Shown here one piece after another: positions 7,407 to 14,108 of a stretch of DNA of 64,000 nt. The first letter of the stretch is position 1; each line of letters opens with the position of its first letter. The stretch lies in assembly GCA_938003545.1 (NCBI GenBank), contig CALKXY010000033.1, positions 1 through 64,000 of the forward strand, read 5' to 3'. Position numbers and translations under genes: made by a program. Source of the stretch: an uncultured Caulobacterales bacterium. GTDB lineage: Bacteria; Pseudomonadota; Alphaproteobacteria; Caulobacterales; Maricaulaceae. Below the pieces are notes generated by a model. That model saw only the letters and a program-made list of their open reading frames with translations. It did not search any database and was not told the DNA's origin.

Positions 7407-8825
7407 ATGAGCGTCAAAATGAAATTCATCTCAAAAGTGACGGCGACCGTTTTCGGTTCCGCTCTTCTGCTGTCAGCGGTTCCCGCGTCAGCTCAAATCA
7501 ACTCTGTTGATGCCCTTCTGAACGATATTCGTCAGAACGCATCCAAAGTTGAAGCTGAAAACCGGACACGCGAAGCGGAATTCCGTCAGCGCGCCTCCGA
7601 GCAAACATCCCTTCTAGATGGTGCAAAGCGCGAGCTGCGTACATTGGAAGCCCGTGCGGCAAACGTCGAGCGGTCTTTCGCGGCGAACCGGTCACAAATC
7701 GATACACTCGAAGAAGAATTGCGCGCTGCGCAAGGCGACTTTGGTGAAGTTTTCGGTCTAGCGCGGTCAAAAGCGGGCGAATTTAAGGCTCTCCTAGATA
7801 GCTCCTTGATCACAGCGCAGTATCCAACGCGGACAGCCGTTTTGGGCACTGTTGCAGAATCTAAGGCGCTGCCATCCGCAGACGATCTGAACAATATTTG
7901 GCAGACAATGCTCGGCGAAATCAAAGCGCAGCGTCAGGTTTCGACATTTAGTGCACCTGTTGCCAACGTAAATGATGGCCAAGAACAAGAAGTGACACGT
8001 GTCGGTCCTTTCTCTGTCTTTACAAAAAGCGGAGCTGAGTTCCTCGACTATAGCGCGACATCTTCAGAATCTGGTGAAAATGCACCACTTCTAACGCGTT
8101 TGCCACGTCAACCAGGTGGTCAAATCTCCAGTGCAGCGAATAAGGTTGCGAGCGCATCTGCTGGTGCGTTGGTCTATGCTCCGCTCGATCCTACACGTGG
8201 TCAGCTTCTAAAGTCTTTCGAACGCGTGCCGTCCTTCTATGAGCGTCACTGGGTTCAAGGTGGCAACATTGGTAAATTCATCATCATCATGGCCTTGTTG
8301 GGTGTGTTGTTCGGTATCTTTAACATCATCCGTCTGTTCCTCGCGAAAATGGCAATCAATGGTCAGAAGCGTAAAGCGCAGCCGTCCAAGTCGAATGCGC
8401 TTGGTCGTGTTATGATGGCCTATGAAGGTGCACAGAACAAAGATGCTGATACGGTTGAGCTTAAACTCGACGAAGCGATCTTACGTGAATCACCTAAGTT
8501 TGAATTTGGTTTGAATATCTTGAAGCTGTTGGCTGGTGTTGCACCGCTCCTCGGTCTCTTGGGTACCGTTACAGGTATGATCCAGACCTTCCAAGCTATG
8601 ATGATTTACGGAACAGGCGATCCACAGCTTATGGCTGGCGGTATCTCTGTCGCGCTCGTGACAACAATGCTTGGTCTTTATGCGGCTATTCCGCTCCTCG
8701 TCCTTCACAGCTTCTGTGCATCTATGGCACGGTCGATCCAAGGTACGCTGGAAGAGCAGTCTGCTGGTATCGTTGCCCGCCACGTTGAAACACGCGGTCT
8801 CGGCACCGGTTCAAGCATCGCTTAA
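7407..8825 (+). CDS. TtpC-like MotA/TolQ/ExbB proton channel protein with periplasmic coiled coil
   Basis: The N-terminus is a signal peptide (about 1-28, ending PASAQ) followed by a long coiled coil (about 35-115) and a periplasmic region; the C-terminal half has a membrane helix (KFIIIMALLGVLFGIFNIIRLFLA, about 289-312) and a TolQ/ExbB-type pair of helices with the family core GLLGTVTGMIQTF (about 388-400). This architecture is that of TtpC of Vibrio TonB2 systems, an ExbB homologue with a periplasmic extension needed for iron-siderophore uptake. The ATG at 7407 is preferred to 7398 because AGAGGA lies 10 bases upstream; at 7398 the spacing would be 1. Confidence 0.87.
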   Translation: MSVKMKFISKVTATVFGSALLLSAVPASAQINSVDALLNDIRQNASKVEAENRTREAEFRQRASEQTSLLDGAKRELRTLEARAANVERSFAANRSQIDTLEEELRAAQGDFGEVFGLARSKAGEFKALLDSSLITAQYPTRTAVLGTVAESKALPSADDLNNIWQTMLGEIKAQRQVSTFSAPVANVNDGQEQEVTRVGPFSVFTKSGAEFLDYSATSSESGENAPLLTRLPRQPGGQISSAANKVASASAGALVYAPLDPTRGQLLKSFERVPSFYERHWVQGGNIGKFIIIMALLGVLFGIFNIIRLFLAKMAINGQKRKAQPSKSNALGRVMMAYEGAQNKDADTVELKLDEAILRESPKFEFGLNILKLLAGVAPLLGLLGTVTGMIQTFQAMMIYGTGDPQLMAGGISVALVTTMLGLYAAIPLLVLHSFCASMARSIQGTLEEQSAGIVARHVETRGLGTGSSIA

Positions 8826-8859
8826 GGTCCTTCAACGCAAAAGACGAAAGGCTTAAGTT

Positions 8860-9393
8860 ATGCAAAATGTCTTTAACGGTCTCCAGGAATTTCTGGGGAC
8901 CGGCGGAAGCATCCTCACACTGATAATGATCCTGGCATTCTTTATGTTCAGTTTCATCGTTGAGAGGTTCGCCTATTATCTCTTCGCCCATAAGCCTCTC
9001 AAAGCCCGACTTCAGTCGGAATGGGATGCGCGGGCTGACAAAACATCTTGGCGCGCAGACGCGATTAAAGATGAGCTTGTTAGCCAGGTTAAAGAGCGCA
9101 CAGGTGCAAATATCGGGATCATTAAAACTCTCGTTGCACTTGCGCCTCTCATGGGTCTCCTCGGTACGGTGACTGGCATGATCGAAGTTTTCGATGTCAT
9201 GGCCCTCTCCGGATCTTCCAATGCACGTCTTATGGCGGGCGGGGTCTTCAAGGCGACCATCCCGACAATGGCGGGTATGATGGTGGCATTGTCAGGATTG
9301 ATCTTTGCGACAATCCTACCCCGTATGAGTGCACGTGAAACTGCACGCTTTGCCAATGACCTCGACGAGTCGACAGCTCGCATTGCGGCCTAA
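8860..9393 (+). CDS. exbB: ExbB-type biopolymer transport protein
   Basis: A 177-residue inner-membrane proton channel subunit of the MotA/TolQ/ExbB family. Helix 1 is at about 14-38 (GSILTLIMILAFFMFSFIVE); helices 2 and 3 contain APLMGLLGTVTGMIEVFD (about 92-109) and a C-terminal TIPTMAGMMVALSGLIFATI. It would form the pentameric channel around an ExbD dimer and power TonB. It is shorter than enterobacterial ExbB (about 240 residues), as is usual in TtpC-type operons. It lies 34 bases after the TtpC-like gene and 22 bases before exbD. Confidence 0.9.
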   Translation: MQNVFNGLQEFLGTGGSILTLIMILAFFMFSFIVERFAYYLFAHKPLKARLQSEWDARADKTSWRADAIKDELVSQVKERTGANIGIIKTLVALAPLMGLLGTVTGMIEVFDVMALSGSSNARLMAGGVFKATIPTMAGMMVALSGLIFATILPRMSARETARFANDLDESTARIAA

Positions 9394-9415
9394 TCGGCTC
9401 TAGAAAGGACACACT

Positions 9416-9835
9416 ATGAGACGCTCACGCCGAACACAGGGTGGAGATGAGGGCGAAGTCGACATGACTCCAATGTTGGATATTGTCTTCATCATGCTGA
9501 TCTTCTTTATCGTGACAGCGACGTTTCTGGACGAAACTGGGATTGACCTGACACAACCTCCGCCGCCGCCGGATGATATCAATACGCCGCCTTCCAACGC
9601 GCCTGCGATTACTGTCTATGTTGACAGTCGTAACGCCTGCGCCGTCGATGGCCGCTCAACCGGCTGTGACCGCGTTTTGCTCGCGGTTGAACGCTTACTG
9701 GCCGAAAAGCCAAATGCAGCGGTTATCCTTCGTATGGATGAGAAGGCCTCGCATAATAATCTGATCAATCTGAAAGATGGTTTAGATCAGGCGGGTCTGG
9801 GGACTAAAATTGAGATCATTCGGAACGCCGGATAA
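9416..9835 (+). CDS. exbD: ExbD-type biopolymer transport protein, first copy
   Basis: A 139-residue protein with one membrane helix close to the N-terminus. The helix carries the proton-accepting aspartate of the ExbD/TolR family, in MTPMLDIVFIMLIFFIVTAT (about 17-36), followed by a proline-rich linker (TQPPPPPDDINTPP) and a periplasmic alpha/beta domain. Two cysteines (Cys67 and Cys74 region: NACAVDGRSTGCDR) could form a disulfide in the periplasm. AGGA lies 9 bases upstream of the ATG. It is followed after 118 bases by a second exbD. Confidence 0.9.
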   Translation: MRRSRRTQGGDEGEVDMTPMLDIVFIMLIFFIVTATFLDETGIDLTQPPPPPDDINTPPSNAPAITVYVDSRNACAVDGRSTGCDRVLLAVERLLAEKPNAAVILRMDEKASHNNLINLKDGLDQAGLGTKIEIIRNAG

Positions 9836-9844
9836 CATCTCTAT

Positions 9845-9865
9845 CTCGCGCTTCTACGGCGCGAG
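9845..9865. other. Hairpin between the two exbD genes
   Basis: CTCGCGC (9845-9851) and GCGCGAG (9859-9865) are perfect complements around a 7-base loop, 10 bases after the first exbD stop. No T-run follows. It may stabilise mRNA ends or tune relative expression of the two exbD genes. Confidence 0.4.
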
Positions 9866-9953
9866 GACTCTGCTGGATGATAAAACTCCAGCGAAATGTA
9901 ATAATATCGCATAAGCGCTTGCATTTGCGCTCAACTTGTAATAAGGTAACATC

Positions 9954-10349
9954 ATGGCAAGACGCGGTCGCACAGTAATTCCCGAAGAGGATACAGAGTT
10001 AAACATGACGCCCATGTTGGACGTTGTCTTTATTCTTCTCATCTTCTTCATCGTGACATCAGTGTTTGTTAAAACACCCGGTATTGACCCTAGCCAACCA
10101 GACGCTGTTCTGGACCTAGAGGTGAAGCCAACAATTCTTGTCGCTGTGAATGCGCAAAATGAAGTTTGGATTGATAAACGTCCTTACGACATTAGTGAAA
10201 TTCGCCCGATCATTCAGTCGATCCTTGCGGAAAGCCCAAAGGCCGAAGCGATTATCAAAGCTGACCGTAACGCCGAAGTAGGTGTTGTCATGTCGGTTCA
10301 GGAATTGATGCAGGATCTACAAATCAATACCCGTGTCGGTACAGAGTAA
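9954..10349 (+). CDS. exbD: ExbD-type biopolymer transport protein, second copy
   Basis: A 131-residue ExbD/TolR-family protein. The membrane helix again starts with the family motif, MTPMLDVVFILLIFFIVTSV (about 16-35), with the key aspartate in MLD. The periplasmic domain contains VNAQNEVWIDKRPYDISEI and IIKADRNAEVGVVMSVQELM, as in canonical ExbD, and it lacks the cysteines and proline run of the first copy. Two distinct ExbD proteins next to one ExbB suggest a heterodimeric ExbD core, as seen in other TtpC-type loci. It is 12 bases upstream of tonB. Confidence 0.9.
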   Translation: MARRGRTVIPEEDTELNMTPMLDVVFILLIFFIVTSVFVKTPGIDPSQPDAVLDLEVKPTILVAVNAQNEVWIDKRPYDISEIRPIIQSILAESPKAEAIIKADRNAEVGVVMSVQELMQDLQINTRVGTE

Positions 10350-10361
10350 GAGGAGACGATT

Positions 10362-11012
10362 ATGAAGAACGTTATTCGTTGGTTGGTTTTTACCCCTCTC
10401 GCCGCTATTTTTACGGTTTTGTTGTTCCTCGCTATGCGGGCCTTGATCTCGAAAGAGTTCCAGCCGCAGGATAAAGGCGAAACCGCTAGCTTTGAAATCA
10501 ACCCAAAGGTTGAAGACATTAAAGTTATCGAGCGCGAGACGAAGATCGACAAAATCAAACAGGTGATTACACCGCCACCGCCGCCACAAATCGAGCGTGC
10601 GAAGGCCGATAAGCCAACTGAGAAAATTGCATCTATCGAAGGGGCCGTTCCTGAATTCGAAGCGCCAAAAATTGACGCGTCTAACTTCAAGATTACAGTG
10701 TCTGACCGTGATGCGCAGCCACTTGTTCGCATCCCGCCTATTTTCCCACCGCGGTTTTTGCAAGGCGACAATTCAGGTCTCTGCAAAGTTCGCTTTGACG
10801 TGAGCCCAGAAGGCCAACCTTTTAACGTAGAGGCCTATCGCTGCTCATCCAGTCAGTTGAAGAACGCGACTGTGAAATCCGTTCAAAAATGGAAGTATAA
10901 TCCAAAAATCGTTGACGGACGCTCTGTGTCTCGAAGCGGCGTTGAGTCCACTATCCGATTTGACCTGCAAGACGAGCGCGGACGTAAACTCCCTCTACCG
11001 TCTGGATTTTAA
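10362..11012 (+). CDS. tonB: TonB energy transducer, first copy
   Basis: The 216-residue protein has an N-terminal membrane anchor (about 8-28), a charged and proline-containing periplasmic linker (VITPPPPPQIERAK, about 67-80) and a C-terminal TonB domain: LVRIPPIFPPRF (about 123-134), CKVRFDVSPEG, and NATVKSVQKWKYNP (about 168-181). It transmits the ExbB/ExbD proton-driven force to outer-membrane TonB-dependent receptors. The enterobacterial Ser-x3-His pair of the anchor is not evident. AGGAG precedes the ATG. Two cysteines in the TonB domain (about 142 and 161) could form a disulfide. A hairpin follows the gene. Confidence 0.87.
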   Translation: MKNVIRWLVFTPLAAIFTVLLFLAMRALISKEFQPQDKGETASFEINPKVEDIKVIERETKIDKIKQVITPPPPPQIERAKADKPTEKIASIEGAVPEFEAPKIDASNFKITVSDRDAQPLVRIPPIFPPRFLQGDNSGLCKVRFDVSPEGQPFNVEAYRCSSSQLKNATVKSVQKWKYNPKIVDGRSVSRSGVESTIRFDLQDERGRKLPLPSGF

Positions 11013-11020
11013 ACTTTGAA

Positions 11021-11046
11021 GCGGGTGAATGTTTCAGTTCACCCGC
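11021..11046 (+). terminator. Hairpin after the first tonB, possible weak terminator
   Basis: GCGGGTGAA (11021-11029) pairs with TTCACCCGC (11038-11046), loop of 8. The following CTCTTAAAAC is only weakly T-rich, so termination may be partial and the TPR gene downstream may still be co-transcribed. Confidence 0.45.
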
Positions 11047-11058
11047 CTCTTAAAACAG

Positions 11059-11090
11059 ATGGACCGCCCCGACGCTTCGTCGCGGTCCAT
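11059..11090. other. Second long hairpin in the tonB-TPR intergenic region
   Basis: ATGGACCG (11059-11066) pairs with CGGTCCAT (11083-11090), with an inner CGACG/CGTCG stem. It has no T-run. With the hairpin at 11021 it makes the 192-base gap highly structured; a role in processing or differential stability of the operon mRNA is possible. Confidence 0.4.
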
Positions 11091-11204
11091 TATACGGAAG
11101 ACCAGCTTACGATGGCGTTTGCTATCGGTTAGAAACGGAAATCTTCGACTTTGTTGGTGTAAGGTGAATTTCACCGTGCTCTGGCCTCGAACAGCAAGGA
11201 TGAA

Positions 11205-12710
11205 ATGATCATGACCTGCCAAACATTTACAAAATCCCTCCGCACACGCACCGCGTCTTTGTTGGGTGCCAGCTTATTGGCTTTCGCTGCCATCGGCGTT
11301 TCCAGTGCAGGTCTATCCGGCACAGCTTTCGCGCAGGACGAAGGTCGCCAATTTAGCGCCAAAGCTGGTGAGAAGGTCAATGAGGCCCTGACGCTTGCAA
11401 ATGGCGGTCAGAACCAAGCCGCTTTGACCATTCTTCAGGAGGCAATTGCTAATCCAGATTTGAACCCATATGAGCGATCCACGATCTATCAAATGATGGG
11501 CCAATATAGCTATGAGCTTGACCGCGCCGTTGAAGCGCAACAGAATTTCGAAAATGCGATTAGCGCAGGCGGCTTGCTGCCAGATGAAGTCGGTAACATC
11601 AAAGTCGTTATTGCTCAGCTGATGATTGGTAACGGTCAATATCGTGAAGGCGCACAACGCCTTGAGGCCTATCTAAATTCTGGTGGTCAGCAAAAGCCGC
11701 AATATATTGATCTCTTGGTCAATGCTTGGGTGCAGGCTGAAGATTATCGCCGCGCTCTGCCTTGGGCCGAAAAATGGTTCAATGCCGCGAGCCCGAAAGA
11801 GCGTAAGCATTTCGATCTGTTGAACTTCCTGTTCAATAATTTGGGCATGCAAGGGCGTCAGGCCGATATCGTTAAGCAAATGATTCAACGCTGGCCTGAA
11901 GATAAAACGCTTTGGGATGCGTGGGCATCTATGCTGGCCAATGGCGGACGTGAGCAAGAAGCCTTTGAAGTCACAAAAATGCTCTATCTCGGGGGTGCAT
12001 TGAATACGGAACAGGACCTTTTGAAGGTTGTTCAGTATTACTCTTTCTACGACATGCCATATCAGGCGGCTGAAATCCTCGAGCGTGAAATGAATGCGAA
12101 CCGTATTGCGCGCTCTCCTGATAAGCTAAAGCAATTATCTGGGCTTTTCCGTCAGGCGCGTGAATATAAGCGTGCGATTCCAATTTTGGAAGCGGCTGCC
12201 ACTCAGTCGGGTGACGCGAAACTCTTCGCGGATTGGGGCGAAGCTCTTTACAATGAAGGCGATTGCCAAAAGTCTGAGAAAGCGTTCACCGAAGCGATTA
12301 ATCGCGGATATGACGCGGGTAAATCTTGGATGCTCATTGCCAACTGTCGCTATGATCAAACCAATAAGTTGGACCGCTTGAATTGCGAAATGACAGATGC
12401 CCAAATGGCTGCGGCTCCGATTACAAAAGCGCGCGAAGCTGCCGTTTCTGCGTTTGAAAAAGTACCTGGCAGCTCTCGCGAACGCGGGAATGCACGCAAA
12501 TGGGTGCAGTTCATCACGGCTGAGAAGCAAGCTGTTGACCGTCGTTGCGAATTTGAACGTACAGTTGAACAAGAGCTTTGCTATCAGAAGATCAAGCAAG
12601 CCTATGATGCGGAAGTTTTCGTCGGTGAGTTTAAGCTCGATGATGCGGAAATCTGCCTTCAGTATAAAGAAGGCTATGACGCTAAATTCCGGATCAAAAT
12701 CTCCGAATAG
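11205..12710 (+). CDS. Periplasmic TPR-repeat protein of the TonB locus
   Basis: The 501-residue protein starts with an unusually long signal peptide (about 1-44, ending TAFAQD) and continues as helical repeats of about 34 residues through at least residue 400 (for example QAALTILQEAIANPDLNPYE, and REYKRAIPILEAAATQSGDA). TPR proteins are regularly encoded at the end of TtpC-type TonB operons and have been proposed to couple the motor to the outer membrane; the partner here is inferred. The last 120 residues contain several cysteines and lack clear repeats. ATG 11205 or 11211 are both possible starts. A strong terminator follows. Confidence 0.82.
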   Translation: MIMTCQTFTKSLRTRTASLLGASLLAFAAIGVSSAGLSGTAFAQDEGRQFSAKAGEKVNEALTLANGGQNQAALTILQEAIANPDLNPYERSTIYQMMGQYSYELDRAVEAQQNFENAISAGGLLPDEVGNIKVVIAQLMIGNGQYREGAQRLEAYLNSGGQQKPQYIDLLVNAWVQAEDYRRALPWAEKWFNAASPKERKHFDLLNFLFNNLGMQGRQADIVKQMIQRWPEDKTLWDAWASMLANGGREQEAFEVTKMLYLGGALNTEQDLLKVVQYYSFYDMPYQAAEILEREMNANRIARSPDKLKQLSGLFRQAREYKRAIPILEAAATQSGDAKLFADWGEALYNEGDCQKSEKAFTEAINRGYDAGKSWMLIANCRYDQTNKLDRLNCEMTDAQMAAAPITKAREAAVSAFEKVPGSSRERGNARKWVQFITAEKQAVDRRCEFERTVEQELCYQKIKQAYDAEVFVGEFKLDDAEICLQYKEGYDAKFRIKISE

Positions 12711-12732
12711 GTCTCTGAACATATTAGAATTT

Positions 12733-12759
12733 AACCCGGCCTTTGAGCCGGGTTTTTTT
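12733..12759 (+). terminator. Intrinsic terminator of the TonB operon
   Basis: CCCGGC (12735-12740) and GCCGGG (12747-12752) form a stem extended by AA/TT, followed directly by seven T residues. It is 23 bases after the TPR gene stop. The second tonB beyond it must therefore have its own promoter or depend on read-through. Confidence 0.9.
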
Positions 12760-12812
12760 ATGGCACTTTTAAGGTCGAGCTTTGTCTGCACTTAAAATTC
12801 TCTTGCTTACAG

Positions 12813-12846
12813 TTAAGTTATAATATAACGTTATATTATAACTTAA
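12813..12846. promoter_or_regulatory. Perfect 34-bp palindrome before the second tonB
   Basis: Seventeen bases on each side of a central CG (12829-12830) are exactly complementary; the left arm reads TTAAGTTATAATATAAC. The right arm ends at the AAGGAGG ribosome binding site (12845-12851). As DNA it could be an operator for a dimeric repressor and also contains TATAAT-like -10 elements; as RNA it would form a 17-bp stem right against the ribosome binding site. It lies between the terminator at 12733 and the gene, where a promoter is expected. Confidence 0.7.
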
Positions 12847-12858
12847 GGAGGAATGTTT

Positions 12859-13653
12859 ATGTTTAAGCTAGGAGCTGAAAAACGAGGTGAATTGACGTCA
12901 AGGGCACTATTTTCAAGAGCCGAAGAGACGCGTCAAAAACAAAACGCGAGTCAAAAAATAGATCAAAACAATTTGAAAATGTCTGCGACGGGTAACGGCG
13001 CTTTCCCTTTACGCATTGGCCTCGCTATGCCTGTTGCGGCGGGCGCGACATTGTTGTTGCTGTTTTCCATGGCGCGCCTCATCGCGACGGAATTTACGCC
13101 GCAGGATAAATTGCCTACGGCGTCTTTCGATATTAATCCCGTGCCCGATGACATTTTACCGCCCGATGACATTTCGAAACCTGATCCATTGAAAAAAGTG
13201 GATGTCCCGTCGCCGCCGCCAAGTCTTGATGTAGTAAAGGTCGCGGAGGTTGCACTTCCTGTGATTGAAGTTGGTGGAAAAGAGCTGGAATGGGACCCGA
13301 CCCTCATCGATATTGGGATCAATACAGGCGAGATCATTGTGGCCGATGCGGACGAACAGCCGACTGTCCGTATTCCTCCTGTTTTCCCGCCTCGCTTTTC
13401 GCAGGGTAATCATTCTGGCTATTGCAATGTCCGCTTTGACGTCAGTGCGCAGGGCGCGCCGTTTAATGTCGAGGCCATAAGTTGTACGAACCGTCAACTC
13501 ACATCGGCAACCGTCAAATCCGTTCAAAAATGGAAATATAAAGCCGCCATTGAAAACGGCCAAGGCGTCTCGCGCAGAGGGTTAAAATCTACGATCAGGT
13601 TTGATTTGCGGGATGAACGCGGTGATGTTCTGCCATTGCCTAATGGATATTAA
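12859..13653 (+). CDS. tonB: TonB energy transducer, second copy
   Basis: A 264-residue paralogue of the first TonB; the last 95 residues match closely (TVRIPPVFPPRF, YCNVRFDVSAQG, SATVKSVQKWKYK, STIRFDLRDERGD), so the pair arose by duplication. It differs by a polar cytoplasmic N-terminus of about 50 residues before the membrane helix (about 53-72), a shorter proline linker (SPPPSLD) and no Ser-x3-His pair. Start 12859 is preferred over ATG 12853 because AGGAGG ends at 12851, 7 bases away. It has its own regulatory region with a large palindrome, so it is probably expressed under different conditions from the first TonB, perhaps for other receptors. Confidence 0.85.
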   Translation: MFKLGAEKRGELTSRALFSRAEETRQKQNASQKIDQNNLKMSATGNGAFPLRIGLAMPVAAGATLLLLFSMARLIATEFTPQDKLPTASFDINPVPDDILPPDDISKPDPLKKVDVPSPPPSLDVVKVAEVALPVIEVGGKELEWDPTLIDIGINTGEIIVADADEQPTVRIPPVFPPRFSQGNHSGYCNVRFDVSAQGAPFNVEAISCTNRQLTSATVKSVQKWKYKAAIENGQGVSRRGLKSTIRFDLRDERGDVLPLPNGY

Positions 13654-13658
13654 AATAA

Positions 13659-14108
13659 GTGCGATGGGGGATATGTTTGCTCGCAATGATAGTTTCTGTC
13701 TCTGCTTTTGGGCAAGAGAAAGAGCAGGCGAGTGGTAGGGCAGCTGACGTCTCGGCGTCGTATGTAGAGGCAGAAACGGGACGGCGATATTCTCTCCCCG
13801 CCGTCCCGCGAGAGGCTTATATATTACCGCCGCGCCCCCCGCGCTATGAGCCACGCCGTGGAACGCCGAGCATTAAACACCCGCATTTAAATCAAATCAA
13901 CATCCGCCCGTCGCCTTTACTTGAGGTTTATAGGAGAGAGGAATTAGATGTACTTTATCAGAGGTCTGAGACTACGCCGAAAACCTACCGCATGATACTG
14001 GGGCCTAACTCAGCCCCACGCAATCCAGTGCAAAGGCATATTCCAGCGCCGTCTCTTTCAGACTGTCATACCGCCCGCTCTCGCCCTGATGTCCCGCATC
14101 CATGTTGA
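13659..14108 (+). CDS. Small secreted protein of unknown function, overlapping ptrB
   Basis: A GTG start only 5 bases after the second tonB stop opens a 149-codon frame whose first 19 residues look like a signal peptide (MRWGICLLAMIVSVSAFGQ). The mature part is rich in Pro, Arg and Tyr (REAYILPPRPPRYEPRRGTP) with no recognised domain. Its last 104 bases overlap the 3' end of the convergent oligopeptidase gene, so the final 35 residues are read from sequence constrained by that gene. Coupled spacing and the signal peptide support a real gene; the C-terminal end may be a recent read-through. Confidence 0.5.
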   Translation: MRWGICLLAMIVSVSAFGQEKEQASGRAADVSASYVEAETGRRYSLPAVPREAYILPPRPPRYEPRRGTPSIKHPHLNQINIRPSPLLEVYRREELDVLYQRSETTPKTYRMILGPNSAPRNPVQRHIPAPSLSDCHTARSRPDVPHPC

